64,000 nt of DNA, taken from DASWJZ01 sp963792885. GTDB lineage: Bacteria; Pseudomonadota; Alphaproteobacteria; Rhizobiales; Afifellaceae. Below the pieces are notes generated by a model that was given only the letters and a program-made list of their open reading frames with translations, had not been told where the DNA came from and searched no databases. Position 1 is the first letter of the stretch, and each line of letters starts with the position of its first letter. The translations under genes were made by a program, and so were the position numbers. The stretch is from contig CAWBXX010000006.1 of NCBI GenBank assembly GCA_963792885.1, positions 434,001 through 498,000 of the forward strand, read 5' to 3'. Shown piece by piece: positions 9,049-17,948 of this stretch.

Positions 9049-11721
9049 ATGACCACACGCAATTTCGACGCGCTATTCGAGCCCAAGGCGATCGCGCTTC
9101 TCGGCGCGAGCAACCAGCCGAACTCGGTCGGCGCGGTGCTCGCGCGCAACCTCTTCGACTCCGGTTTTCATGGGCCGGTGATGACCGTCAATCCGCACGA
9201 AGAGGCGATCCGCTCGGCGGTCAACTATCACTCCGTCGCCGAGCTTCCGATCGCGCCGGACCTAGCGGTCATCGCGACGCCGCCGCAGACGGTGCCGGGT
9301 CTTGTCGCCGAGCTCGGCGAGCGTGGCTGCCGTGCAGCCGTTGTCGTCACCGCTGGCTTCGGGGAGGGCGAGCGCAGCGACGGCGAGGCGCTCAAGAAGG
9401 CGATGCTCGAGGCGGCGAAGCCGCATCTCTTGCGCATCGTCGGGCCGAACTGTCTCGGCTTCATCTCACCAACCGCCGGTATCAACGCCAGCTTCGCGCA
9501 TCTGACACCGAAGGCCGGCGACCTCGCCTTCGTGACGCAGTCGGGCGCGCTCGCGACCGCCGTCCTCGACTGGGCGACAGCGCGCGGCATCGGCTTTTCG
9601 CATGTCGCCTCGCTCGGCGCGATGAGCGACATCGACTTCGGCGATATGCTCGACTATCTCGCGCAAGACCGCGCGACGCGCGCCATCCTGCTCTATGTGG
9701 AAAGCGTCACCGACGCGCGGAAGTTCATGTCCGCCGGCCGGATCGCCGCGCGCTCCAAGCCTGTGGTGGTGATCAAGGCGGGACGGAGCAGCGCCGGGGC
9801 CAAGGCAGCGCTCTCGCACACTGGGGCGTTGGCCGGCTCCGACGCCGTCTACGACGCCGCGTTCCGCCGTGCAGGTATGCTGCGGGTCTACGAGCTGCGC
9901 GAGCTCTTCGAAGCGGTGGTGACGCTTGCTGCAGGCGTGCGGCCGGCGGGGGCGCGCCTTGCGATCCTGACCAACGGCGGTGGGGCGGGCGTGCTCGCGA
10001 CCGATGCGCTCGCCGACTTCAATGGCACGCTTGCGGAGCTTTCGCGGCAGACGATCGAGAAGCTCGACGCGGCGCTGCCCAAGACCTGGTCGGGCGGCAA
10101 TCCCGTCGACGTGCTCGGCGACGCCAAGGGTGACCGCTACAAGGTCGCGCTCGAAGCGATCCTTGCCGACCGCGGCGCGGACGCCGTCCTCGTCATGAAC
10201 TGCCCGACCGCCGTCGCCGACAGCGCAGATGCGGCGCGCGCCGTGCTTGCCGTCGCAAAATCGGCGCCGCGCGCGACGATCCTGAGCTGCTGGCTCGGAG
10301 CGACTGCGGCAGAGGAATCGCGGAAGCTTTTCGCCGCCAACCGGCTTCCCAGCTACGAAACGCCGAACGAGGCGATCCGGGCGCTGATGCATCTCGTCAA
10401 CTACAAGCGCAACCAGGATCTTCTCCTGGAGACGCCGCAGGCGCTTCCCAAAGCGCGTCGCGATCCAGCGGCGGCGCGCGCGCTCGTCGCAGAGGCGATG
10501 GAACAGAAGCGGACCGTTCTGACCGAACCGGAAGCGAAGGGGCTGCTTTCCGCCTTCGGCATCCCGGTCACGGAAACCTTCGTCGCGTCGGACCCGGCGG
10601 AAGTTGCGACACTCGCAAAGAAGATTGGCGGTCCGGTCGCGGTGAAGATCCTTTCGCCCGACATCACGCACAAATCCGACGTCGGCGGCGTGCGGCTCAA
10701 CCTTCGTACGCCGGAGGTGGCGGAGCTTGCGGCGCGCGACATCCTGACGACCGTGCGTGAGCGCATGCCGAAGGCCCGCATCACCGGGCTCACCGTGCAG
10801 GAGATGGTGAATCGCCCGAACGCGCAGGAACTGATCGTCGGCATCGGTGAGGATGCCGCTTTCGGTCCGATCCTGCTCGTCGGCCACGGCGGCACCGCGG
10901 TCGAAGTGATCAACGACCGGGCAATCGGCCTGCCGCCGCTCAACCTCGTGCTCGCGCGCGAGATGATTGCGCGCACGCGCGTCTCCAAGATGCTTGCAGG
11001 CTACCGCGACAGGCCGCCGGTCGATGTGGAGGCGGTCGCGCGGACGCTGGTGCACCTGTCCGATCTTCTCGTAACGCTGCCGGAGGTCGCGGAGCTCGAC
11101 ATCAACCCGCTTCTTGCCGGACCGGAGGGCGTGATCGCCCTCGACGCACGCGTGGCCGTGCGTCCGCCCGACACCTCCCGCAAGAGGCTCGCCATCGAGC
11201 CCTATCCTGCCGAACTCGAGCACCATGTCACGATCGACGGTGGGCTGGGACTCAAGGTGCGGCCCATCCGCCCGGAAGACGAGACGCGGCTCGCGGAGAT
11301 GGTGGCGCGCTCGTCGGCGGAAGACATACGGCTGCGCTTCCTCGGACCGCTCAGAGATTTTCCGCATCTCCTCGCGGCGCGCCTCTCGCAGATCGACTAC
11401 GATCGGGAGATGGCATTCGTCGCCATCGACGAGCGCGAGGGCTCGAGCCATGGCGAGATTCTCGGCGTCTCGCGCTTCATCGCCGATCCCGACAACGAGA
11501 CGGCAGAGTTCGCCGTGATGGTGCGCTCGGACTTGAAGGGGCGCGGCCTCGGTTACCAGCTCATGCGCGACATTCTAGCCTGCGCGAGGCAGCGCGGCAT
11601 CAAAAAGGTCTACGGCGACGTCCTGAGCGAGAACATAACGATGCTGCAGATGGCGGCCGAGCTCGGCTTCGTGCGCGAGGGCACGCAGGACGGGATCGTC
11701 CGCATCTCCATCGACCCCTGA
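9049..11721 (+). CDS. ADP-forming acyl-CoA synthetase fused to GNAT acetyltransferase (Pat/AcuA-like)
   Basis: The 890-residue protein joins a CoA-binding/succinyl-CoA-synthetase-like part (residues about 5-460: IALLGASNQPNSVG, GPNCLGF, QSGALATAVLDWA), an ATP-grasp domain (about 485-700: KILSPDITHKSDVGGV, LLVGHGGTAVEV, ELDINPLLAG) and a C-terminal GNAT domain (about 725-890, with FAVMVRSDLKGRGLG as acetyl-CoA loop). The order matches bacterial protein acetyltransferases of the Pat/YfiQ type, which acetylate acyl-CoA synthetases. His257 in LSHTGALAGSD is kept; it aligns with the phosphorylated His of active ADP-forming acetyl-CoA synthetases, so the synthetase half may still be catalytic. The gene is monocistronic and ends 4 bp from the convergent DUF3775 gene. 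Confidence 0.92.
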   Translation: MTTRNFDALFEPKAIALLGASNQPNSVGAVLARNLFDSGFHGPVMTVNPHEEAIRSAVNYHSVAELPIAPDLAVIATPPQTVPGLVAELGERGCRAAVVVTAGFGEGERSDGEALKKAMLEAAKPHLLRIVGPNCLGFISPTAGINASFAHLTPKAGDLAFVTQSGALATAVLDWATARGIGFSHVASLGAMSDIDFGDMLDYLAQDRATRAILLYVESVTDARKFMSAGRIAARSKPVVVIKAGRSSAGAKAALSHTGALAGSDAVYDAAFRRAGMLRVYELRELFEAVVTLAAGVRPAGARLAILTNGGGAGVLATDALADFNGTLAELSRQTIEKLDAALPKTWSGGNPVDVLGDAKGDRYKVALEAILADRGADAVLVMNCPTAVADSADAARAVLAVAKSAPRATILSCWLGATAAEESRKLFAANRLPSYETPNEAIRALMHLVNYKRNQDLLLETPQALPKARRDPAAARALVAEAMEQKRTVLTEPEAKGLLSAFGIPVTETFVASDPAEVATLAKKIGGPVAVKILSPDITHKSDVGGVRLNLRTPEVAELAARDILTTVRERMPKARITGLTVQEMVNRPNAQELIVGIGEDAAFGPILLVGHGGTAVEVINDRAIGLPPLNLVLAREMIARTRVSKMLAGYRDRPPVDVEAVARTLVHLSDLLVTLPEVAELDINPLLAGPEGVIALDARVAVRPPDTSRKRLAIEPYPAELEHHVTIDGGLGLKVRPIRPEDETRLAEMVARSSAEDIRLRFLGPLRDFPHLLAARLSQIDYDREMAFVAIDEREGSSHGEILGVSRFIADPDNETAEFAVMVRSDLKGRGLGYQLMRDILACARQRGIKKVYGDVLSENITMLQMAAELGFVREGTQDGIVRISIDP

Positions 11722-11724
11722 CGC

Positions 11725-12157
11725 TCAGAGGTGCGACAGCTCTGTATCGCCGCAGGAATAGCCGAGTTCGGAGAGACCTTCTTCGAGGTAGTCGCCGAGC
11801 GCGGGCATGCCGAGCAGATAAGGCGATGAAGTCGGGACGGTGCCGCTCCATCGCGAGCTCCCGCGCGGCGCTGAAGTCGTCGCGCCCGAAATCGCCACGC
11901 CCGACCCACGCCAGGGCGATAAGGTCCACGACCTCGTCCTCGTTCAGATCGACAATCGCTTCGCGCAATTCGGCCAATGTGGCGTCGTCGGCAAAGTCTT
12001 CCAGGATCTGGCGGTCGCCGTCGTCGGAGGGATTGGAGCCCGGGTCAGGCTCGACGGGCTCGACCTTGGCGTCGAACTCGCGCGCCTTGACGATGATGTA
12101 GCAGACCTTTTCCGGGCTAATGGCGATCTCGACCGCCGTTTCCGGTTCCTTGATCAT
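11725..12157 (-). pseudogene. DUF3775-family protein, interrupted by a 1-base frameshift
   Basis: From ATG 12157 the frame reads MIKEPETAVEIAISPEK, then EPDPGSNPSDDGD and LNEDEVVDLIALAWVGRGD, the conserved core of small DUF3775 proteins found mainly in Alphaproteobacteria. After DFIA the frame is lost. The family C-terminus (YLLGMPALGDYLEEG, then LGYSCGDTELSHL) follows in another frame and ends at a stop at 11725. Removing one A from the pair at 11820/11821 restores an uninterrupted protein of about 143 residues. A GGGGGG tract ahead of 12157 may serve as ribosome binding site. The function of the family is unknown. If the extra base is a sequencing error the gene is intact. Confidence 0.75.
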
Positions 12158-12229
12158 GGCGACCCCCCAGAAGCGATCTGGCGCGGGGAGCAAGCGGCTC
12201 TTAGGCGCGTCTGCTCCCCGCAATTCGCA

Positions 12230-12667
12230 TCAGAAATTGAACTGAAACGAGAAGCCGCTCCGTGGCCGCGCGTGCCAGCCATTGTCATACCACCAGCGGC
12301 GACCGTCGTACCAGGCACGATGGCGGTCATCCCACCAGGGCCGGCCGTATTGCCAGTAGATGGCCGGGGGCATCGGCCCGATGACGACAGGCGGCACGGG
12401 CTGTACCGGGCGATACCCGGCGAGGCTGATGTAGCGGGCCGAGGCGTAGCCATGCCGCCTGCCATAGTAGAGCTCGCACCAGCTTGCGCAGTTGACCACT
12501 TCGACCGCCGCGCCTGCGGGCATTGCTGTAACGACGGGAAAGTGAGTGCCGGGTCCCGAGCGGAGGTTGAGTGTCGTCGTCGTCCAGCCCGACGCCGCTT
12601 CTGCAGCCTGGGGGGCGGCAAGCAGTGCGAGACAGCCGACGACGACGAGTGACAGACGTCGGAACAT
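12230..12667 (-). CDS. Secreted SH3-domain protein
   Basis: The 145-residue protein begins with a clear signal peptide (MFRRLSLVVVGCLALL, cleavage near AEA-AS). A bacterial SH3 domain follows (about 24-85) with LNLRSGPGTHFPVV and the closing GYASARYISLAGY. The tail is rich in Trp, Tyr and Pro (WWDDRHRAWYDGRRWW), a common feature of alphaproteobacterial periplasmic SH3 proteins thought to contact peptidoglycan. The frame is open further upstream, but ATG 12667 is preceded by AGGGAGAATT and starts the signal peptide, which settles the start. A palindromic TTGAC-N4-GTCAA lies 52-65 bp upstream. Confidence 0.85.
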   Translation of the reverse strand: MFRRLSLVVVGCLALLAAPQAAEAASGWTTTTLNLRSGPGTHFPVVTAMPAGAAVEVVNCASWCELYYGRRHGYASARYISLAGYRPVQPVPPVVIGPMPPAIYWQYGRPWWDDRHRAWYDGRRWWYDNGWHARPRSGFSFQFNF

Positions 12668-12718
12668 TACAATTCTCCCTTTTATCCGAGAGATGCGCTC
12701 CCCGTAGGTAGGGGCGCC

Positions 12719-12732
12719 TTGACGCACGTCAA
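12719..12732 (-). promoter_or_regulatory. FNR/FixK-type binding site candidate upstream of the SH3 gene
   Basis: TTGACGCACGTCAA is a perfect TTGAC-N4-GTCAA dyad, matching the generic FNR/FixK/DNR half-site pattern TTGA-N6-TCAA. Its centre is 58 bp before the SH3 start codon. If it acts as a class II activator site at about -41.5, it leaves a leader of roughly 17 nt, a plausible layout. The regulator itself is not in the window. Confidence 0.4.
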
Positions 12733-12788
12733 CCGGCGAAGCGGGTCGTGCTGAGTCAATCGGAAATCGTGCGAACGACGAAGGCGCG

Positions 12789-13541
12789 TCAGACCGCGAG
12801 ATATTCGTGGCGGAGGTCGGCGTTCTCCAGAACTTCCTGGGCGGGCCCTTGATAGGCAACCGTGCCCATATCGAGGATGACGGCCTGGTCGGCGAGCTGC
12901 AAAGCGGCGATGGCGTTCTGCTCCACGATGATCGTGGTGATGCCGATCCGCTTCACTTCCTGGAGGATTCCCTCGATCTCCCGTACGATCTGTGGGGCGA
13001 GACCTTCGTAGGGCTCATCGAGGAGAAGCAGCTTCACATCGCGCGCCAGCGCTCTTGCAACGGCCAGCATCTGCTGCTCGCCGCCCGACATCGTGGTCGC
13101 CTCCTGGCGACGGCGCTCGGCGAGCCGGGGGAAATGCTCGTAGATCTGTCCGAGCGGCCAGCCGGCGCGCTCCGCGACCTGCGCGACGATCAGGTTCTGC
13201 TCCACCGTGATGCCGGGGATGATGCGACGATCCTCCGGCACGAGCTGCACGCCGATGCGGGCGGCTTCGTGCGCCTGCATCTTGTGAAGCGCCTTGCCGC
13301 GGAGCCAGATCTCACCCTTCTTCAGCGACGGCTGTGCGGCGCGCGCGATCGTTCGAAGCGTCGAGGTCTTGCCGGCGCCGTTTCGCCCGAGCAGCGCGAC
13401 GATGTCCTTCTCGCGGACCGCGAAGTCGACGCCCTGCACGATGTAGCTCTCGCCGTAATAGGCGTGCACGTCGCGGCAGGTGAAATAGGCTGGCTCCTTG
13501 ACGGCCGGACGCGTCGTGGCGGCCTCTGCGGCGAGCGTCAT
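12789..13541 (-). CDS. livF: ABC importer ATP-binding protein, LivF type
   Basis: The 250-residue ATPase has Walker A LLGRNGAGKTST (about residues 50-61), signature MSGGEQQMLAVARAL, Walker B LLLLDEPYEGLAP and the switch His region. The sequence style (VREKDIVALLGRNGAGK, VPEDRRIIPGITVEQNL) is that of LivF, the second ATPase of branched-chain amino acid and urea/amide importers. About 20 extra N-terminal residues precede the fold. Its start overlaps the stop of livG by 4 bp (ATGA), so the two are translationally coupled. It is the last gene of the five-gene importer operon. Confidence 0.92.
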   Translation of the reverse strand: MTLAAEAATTRPAVKEPAYFTCRDVHAYYGESYIVQGVDFAVREKDIVALLGRNGAGKTSTLRTIARAAQPSLKKGEIWLRGKALHKMQAHEAARIGVQLVPEDRRIIPGITVEQNLIVAQVAERAGWPLGQIYEHFPRLAERRRQEATTMSGGEQQMLAVARALARDVKLLLLDEPYEGLAPQIVREIEGILQEVKRIGITTIIVEQNAIAALQLADQAVILDMGTVAYQGPAQEVLENADLRHEYLAV

Positions 13542-14302
13542 TGATGGGCTCCCCCGAGATAGGCTTCCTGCACGCGCGGATTGCCGCGCACTTGAGCCGG
13601 TGGGCCCTCGGCAATGACGGTGCCCTGCGCCAGAACCGAGATGCGGTCGGAAAGCGAGAACACGACATGCATGTCGTGCTCGATGACGATCTTTGTCATG
13701 CCGCGACGCGACAATTGCCTGAGAAGGTCGATGGTGCTGTTGGTGTCGTGCCGCGACATTCCGGCGGTCGGCTCGTCGAGGAGGAGCAGGCGGGGCTTGG
13801 CGGCGAGGCAGAGCGCCAGCTCAAGACGCCGCTTGTCGCCGCGCGAGAGATGCTGCGCTTCGGTCTTCAGCTTGTCGGCGAGGCCGACGTCGCGCAGATG
13901 TTCTTGCGCCTCCTCCATGATCGGATGCCCGGGCGTCAGCGACTCGCGTATGCGCAGGCTGAACTGCCCGTCGCGCTTGGCGAGCGCGGCGATGGCGACG
14001 TTCTCCACTAGCGACAGGCCGGGGAAGATCTGCGGCGTCTGGAAGACGCGAGCGATCCCCTTCTGGATGATCGTGTGGGGCGAGAGGCCTTTGAGAAGCT
14101 GTCCGGCAAAAGTGACGGTGCCCTTGTCCGCCTCGATCAGCCCGATCAGCACATTGAGGAGCGTCGACTTGCCGGCGCCATTCGGGCCGATGATGGCGTG
14201 GATGGAGCCTTCCTCGACGGTCAGGTCCACATTGTCGAGCGCACGCAGGCCCCCGAAGTTCTTGCAGACGCCGCGCACTTCGAGGATCGGAACTCCGGGC
14301 AT
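13538..14302 (-). CDS. livG: ABC importer ATP-binding protein, LivG type
   Basis: The 254-residue ATPase starts at MPGVPILEVRGVCKNFGGL; the upstream open extension is only the shadow of livM. It has Walker A IGPNGAGKSTLLN, a Q-loop in RVFQTPQIFPGLSLVENV, signature LSRGDKRRLELAL and Walker B LLLLDEPTAGMS. The signature reads LSRGDKRR instead of the usual LSGGQ, which is normal for the LivG/UrtD branch. It pairs with LivF on the cytosolic face of the LivHM permeases. It starts 11 bp after the livM stop. Confidence 0.92.
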   Translation of the reverse strand: MPGVPILEVRGVCKNFGGLRALDNVDLTVEEGSIHAIIGPNGAGKSTLLNVLIGLIEADKGTVTFAGQLLKGLSPHTIIQKGIARVFQTPQIFPGLSLVENVAIAALAKRDGQFSLRIRESLTPGHPIMEEAQEHLRDVGLADKLKTEAQHLSRGDKRRLELALCLAAKPRLLLLDEPTAGMSRHDTNSTIDLLRQLSRRGMTKIVIEHDMHVVFSLSDRISVLAQGTVIAEGPPAQVRGNPRVQEAYLGGAHQ

Positions 14303-14313
14303 CCCGCTCTCCC

Positions 14314-15426
14314 TCACTCTTCCTCTTCCTCTTGGTCGACGCGCGGATGCCGCCGGTCCTCGTCGGCTTCCGGCGCCATGTCCGGGACGTTCTGCCGGCG
14401 TGCGCGCACGCGGTGTCCGGTGGCGCGCCAAATCTGGCGGCCGAGGTCGGCAAAGCCGCCAGGCAGGAAGATGACGATGAAGACGAAAATGATTCCGAGA
14501 ACGAGCTTCCACTGTTCGCCGATGAAGCCCTGAACGACGTTCTCGAAATAGAGCATGAAGGCGGCGCCCATGATCGGACCGATCAGGGTCCCGACACCGC
14601 CGATTACCGACATGATCACAACTTCGCCGGAGGTCGACCAGTAGATGTACTCGGTCGCGACATAGGGCTCGTTGATCACGATCAGCATGCCGGCGACGCC
14701 CGCGTAGAGGGCGGAGATCACATAGGCGGCCATCTTGTAGGCGAAGACGTTCACGCCCGTGTATTCAAGCCGCATCGGGTTCTCCTTGATGGAGCGCAGC
14801 ATCAGCCCGAAGGGCGAGCGGCGAATGATGCGGGCGATGATGAAGCCGACGATCAGGATCGCAGCGCAGAAATAGAAGACATAGAGACCGTTCATCCGCG
14901 TGCCGAGGAGCGTCGGGTAGGGGAGACCGGTCAGGCCGTTGTCGCCGCCGGTCCACCGCTGGAGCGTCGACGACAGGATCAGCGCGTGCGCCATCTCGGC
15001 GAAGGCGAGCGTCAGAATCGAGAAATAGATGCCCGAGCGCCGAAGCGTCAGGACACCGAGGATGAGCGCGATGAAGATCAGGCAGACGAACGATATCGCC
15101 ATCGCGGGGAGGATGTCGGACGAGAGATGCTTCAGGCAAAGGCCGGTGATGTAAGCGGCCGAGCCGAAGAACGCGGCATGACCGAACGAGAGATAGCCGG
15201 TGAAGCCGAGCAGAATGTCGAAGCCGAGCGCGAAGAGCGCCCAGATCACGATCTTCGTCGCGAGCGCCTCGTAGCCGGCGATGAGCACCAGCCAGTTCGG
15301 CATCGTGAGGACGACGACCGCGAAGACGACGATCACCAAAAGATCGACGCGGGTGATAAGCCGCGGGCGGGAGGCTCCGGCGGAAGCCCTGTAGGCGGTA
15401 GCCACGCCTTCGGTGATGTTGCTCAT
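14314..15426 (-). CDS. livM: ABC importer permease, LivM type
   Basis: The 370-residue integral membrane protein has about ten hydrophobic segments and the family motif GYLSFGHAAFFGSAAY, plus the cytosolic coupling stretch RSIKENPMRLEYTGVNV that contacts the ATPase. The C-terminal 45 residues are a charged Arg/Glu tail ending in an acidic Glu run, longer than in most LivM proteins. Its start overlaps the end of livH by 4 bp. It forms the transmembrane channel with LivH. Confidence 0.92.
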   Translation of the reverse strand: MSNITEGVATAYRASAGASRPRLITRVDLLVIVVFAVVVLTMPNWLVLIAGYEALATKIVIWALFALGFDILLGFTGYLSFGHAAFFGSAAYITGLCLKHLSSDILPAMAISFVCLIFIALILGVLTLRRSGIYFSILTLAFAEMAHALILSSTLQRWTGGDNGLTGLPYPTLLGTRMNGLYVFYFCAAILIVGFIIARIIRRSPFGLMLRSIKENPMRLEYTGVNVFAYKMAAYVISALYAGVAGMLIVINEPYVATEYIYWSTSGEVVIMSVIGGVGTLIGPIMGAAFMLYFENVVQGFIGEQWKLVLGIIFVFIVIFLPGGFADLGRQIWRATGHRVRARRQNVPDMAPEADEDRRHPRVDQEEEEE

Positions 15427-16397
15427 TCGAACATGCCCTTCTTGCCGAAGAGGCCGCGGGGGCGGATCAGGAGGACGATGACGGCGACCAGATAGACAAC
15501 GATCTGCTGCAGCGCCGTCAGCAGCATCTTCGCCGTCGGGTCGCCGACGGTGGCCGCGAAGCCGGTCGTGAAGCTCGACGCCATGCCAAGCAGCAAGGCG
15601 GCGACGAGCGCGCCGAGCATCGATCCCATCCCACCGATCACCACGACAAGGAACGAGGGCACCAGCAACGCCATGCCGACCGAGGGCGAAACCTGCGTCA
15701 CAGGTCCGCCGAACACGCCGGCGATTCCGGCAATCATCGCGCCGATGCCGAAAACGATGGCGAAGCGCTGCGTCACGTTGATGCCGAGGAAGCGCAGCAT
15801 CTCAGGATCGCGCATGCCGGCCCTGACGACGAGGCCGAAGCGGGTGAACTGGAGCAGGGCGAAGAGCGCGAAGATCGTCAGCGCCGTCACGACAATGAGA
15901 AGCAGGCGCCAGAAGGGGAAGAACGTGAAGCCTTCGAGGAAGGGCATCGGGATGCGAAGCCCGGGAATAGCCGCCGGAACGTTCGCGCCGAGGCCGTAGA
16001 AGAGCACCTGTCCCGCACCCCAGCCCGGCAGGTTGAACGGGATGTTGTTGGCGCCGAACATCCATTTCAGCGTCTCCTCGACGACGATGGCGAGACCGAA
16101 GGTGACGAGGATCTGGTCAGTGTGTGGGCGGCGATAGAAGAAGCGGATGAGCCCTCGCTCCATCAGGAGGCCGATCACGAAGAGGATAATCGGGACGAGG
16201 ACGATGGTCAGCCCGAATCCCATGCTCTTGGCCAAGAACACCGCGAAATAGGCGGCAATCAAATAAAGCGCGCCATGGGCGAAATTGACCACTCCGAGCG
16301 TGCCAAAGACGAGCGTCAGGCCAAGCGCAATCAGTGCGTAGATGGCACCGAGTTGTAACCCGGTCAGCACCATCAGGAAGACGCTGTTGATGGTCAT
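15423..16397 (-). CDS. livH: ABC importer permease, LivH type
   Basis: The 324-residue permease shows the LivH hallmark LVFGTLGVVNFAHGALYLI in its first membrane helices (pieces: TLVFGTLGVVNFAHG) and a coupling region with RAGMRDPEMLRFLGINV. Around eight to nine membrane spans are visible. It is the first permease of the operon, about 120 bp after the binding-protein gene, from which it is separated by a strong hairpin (16472-16502). That arrangement usually gives more binding protein than permease. Confidence 0.92.
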   Translation of the reverse strand: MTINSVFLMVLTGLQLGAIYALIALGLTLVFGTLGVVNFAHGALYLIAAYFAVFLAKSMGFGLTIVLVPIILFVIGLLMERGLIRFFYRRPHTDQILVTFGLAIVVEETLKWMFGANNIPFNLPGWGAGQVLFYGLGANVPAAIPGLRIPMPFLEGFTFFPFWRLLLIVVTALTIFALFALLQFTRFGLVVRAGMRDPEMLRFLGINVTQRFAIVFGIGAMIAGIAGVFGGPVTQVSPSVGMALLVPSFLVVVIGGMGSMLGALVAALLLGMASSFTTGFAATVGDPTAKMLLTALQQIVVYLVAVIVLLIRPRGLFGKKGMFE

Positions 16398-16471
16398 ACA
16401 GCACTCGGAGAGGTTGCCTCTGCCGGCCGCCCCGGCATGGCTTTCATAGCGCGGTATTGGAAGTCATGCGA

Positions 16472-16502
16472 GGGGAGCGCAGGCACTTTTCCTGCGCTCC
16501 CC
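16472..16502 (-). terminator. Intercistronic stem-loop after the binding-protein gene
   Basis: GGGGAGCGCAGG (16472-16483) and CCTGCGCTCCCC (16491-16502) form a perfect 12-bp stem with a 7-base loop. It sits 16 bp downstream of the binding-protein stop and before livH. No T run follows on the minus strand, so it is more likely an mRNA-stabilising or attenuating element that raises binding-protein output than a full terminator. Confidence 0.6.
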
Positions 16503-16518
16503 GCGGTCTCAGATCGGG

Positions 16519-17895
16519 CTAGGCCGCCGGCTCGTACGGGCCGAGCTCCGCTTTGCCGTCCGGATTGAAGTCCGGGATGTTCGGATCGTAAGTGACGTCG
16601 TCCCGCTTGACCTGCTGCACGATCTTCAGAAGGTCGTACTGGTTCTGCCGCTCGGACGGGGCCTTGCCCTCCACGACGAGGATGTCGTGGAAGCACTGAT
16701 GGTCCTCCGCGCGGTAGATCGCCGTGCCCGAGCCGATCCCTTCGATTTCCGCGCCTTCGAGCGTCTTGATGACCTCAGGCGGGTAGAAGGTACCAGCCTG
16801 CTCGACAGCGTTCGAGTAGAGCAGGGTCTGGACGTAGGCCGTCTGCGCGGCCTGCGACGGCGGGAAGCCGTATTTGTCGGAAAAGGCCTTGATGAATGCC
16901 TGGCTGCCGGGGTCGTCCAGCTTCTCGTTGAAGTTCGCCGTGCCGAGCACGCCTTCGATGTTATCGCCGGCGCCCTTTGCCATCAGCTCGGAATAGAGCG
17001 GAACCACGATCTCAAGCTGCTTGCCGTTCTTCTGCATGTCGCGCATGCCGAACTGCACCGCCTGGGTCAGCGAGTTGATCATGTCCTTGCCGTAGTGGTT
17101 CAGCACGAGCACATCAGCGTCGGAGTTGATCGCGGCCGTCAGGAACTGCGAGAAGTCCGGCGAGCCGAGCGGCGTCATGATGTTGTTGACGGTCGTCCAG
17201 CCCTGCTTCTCGGTGGCGTCCTTGATCGACTGGTACTGAGTGTGACCCCAGGTGTAGTCGGCGGTCAGGTGGAAGGCGCGGCGATCCTTGCCGTAGCGCT
17301 CCGCCAGGATCGGCCCGAGCGCGATGCCGGACTGATAGGCGTTGAAGAAGTGGCGGAAGCCGTAGCGGCGGCGGTCCTTGCCGGTGGTGTCGTTGGAGTG
17401 GGTCAGCGCGTCCATGAAGATCACGCCCTTTTCCTGGGCGAGATATTGCTGCGCCACCGCGATCGCCGACGAGGAGCCGCCGGAGAACATGATCACGCCG
17501 TCTCGCTCGATCGCCCGCTGCGCGGCTTCGCGGGCCGCATCAGGCTTGGTCTGCGTGTCGCCCGTCACGAACTCGACCTTCTTGCCGAGGACGCCGTTGC
17601 CCTTGAGGCTCAGCGGCTTGATCGTCTGAAGCATGCCGCCGCCCTCGTTGATGTGCGCCACGGCGAGCTGGTAAGCGCGAAGCTCATCGGCGCCTTCGTC
17701 GGCGTAGGCGCCCGTCTGCGGCACGATGAAGCCGTAGGTGACGCTCGAGCCCGACGTATGGGCTGGGAAATTGCCGATGGCCTTTTCGTCGGCCCACGCA
17801 CCGCGGACGAAATGCATCGGCGCGGCAAGGACCAGCGACGTCGCCGCCCCGGCCTTAAGCAGGCCGCGCCGAGTGACGCTCTTGTCGATCTTCAT
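16519..17895 (-). CDS. ABC importer substrate-binding protein (LivK/AmiC/UrtA-like)
   Basis: The 458-residue periplasmic protein starts with a Tat-like leader (TRRGLLKAGAATSLVLAAP, cleavage near RGAWA). The body is a type-I periplasmic binding fold: VTYGFIVPQTGAYADEGADE, then TQTKPDAAREAAQRAI, MFSGGSSSAIAVA and HLTADYTWGHTQYQS. This family binds leucine/isoleucine/valine, short amides, urea or aromatic acids; the exact ligand cannot be read from the sequence. It heads the operon with livHMGF. The gene is divergent from the XRE fatty-acyl-type regulator, and dyads in the gap could link the importer to that regulator. Confidence 0.9.
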   Translation of the reverse strand: MKIDKSVTRRGLLKAGAATSLVLAAPMHFVRGAWADEKAIGNFPAHTSGSSVTYGFIVPQTGAYADEGADELRAYQLAVAHINEGGGMLQTIKPLSLKGNGVLGKKVEFVTGDTQTKPDAAREAAQRAIERDGVIMFSGGSSSAIAVAQQYLAQEKGVIFMDALTHSNDTTGKDRRRYGFRHFFNAYQSGIALGPILAERYGKDRRAFHLTADYTWGHTQYQSIKDATEKQGWTTVNNIMTPLGSPDFSQFLTAAINSDADVLVLNHYGKDMINSLTQAVQFGMRDMQKNGKQLEIVVPLYSELMAKGAGDNIEGVLGTANFNEKLDDPGSQAFIKAFSDKYGFPPSQAAQTAYVQTLLYSNAVEQAGTFYPPEVIKTLEGAEIEGIGSGTAIYRAEDHQCFHDILVVEGKAPSERQNQYDLLKIVQQVKRDDVTYDPNIPDFNPDGKAELGPYEPAA

Positions 17896-17948
17896 GAGTT
17901 TCCTCCTGGATGTCTCATCCCGTGGCCGTCGTCTTGGCGCGACGGGCG

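Noticed and set aside
9466..11451. Very long open frame on the minus strand opposite the acyl-CoA synthetase/GNAT gene
   Set aside because: It is rich in Arg, His and Asp, without conserved motifs, and is the usual antisense shadow of a high-GC gene. The same holds for 866-2269 (-), 61129-62757 (-), 52321-53424 (-), 50415-51845 (-), 16687-17979 (+), 28697-30181 (+), 36401-37639 (+) and 38740-40041 (+).
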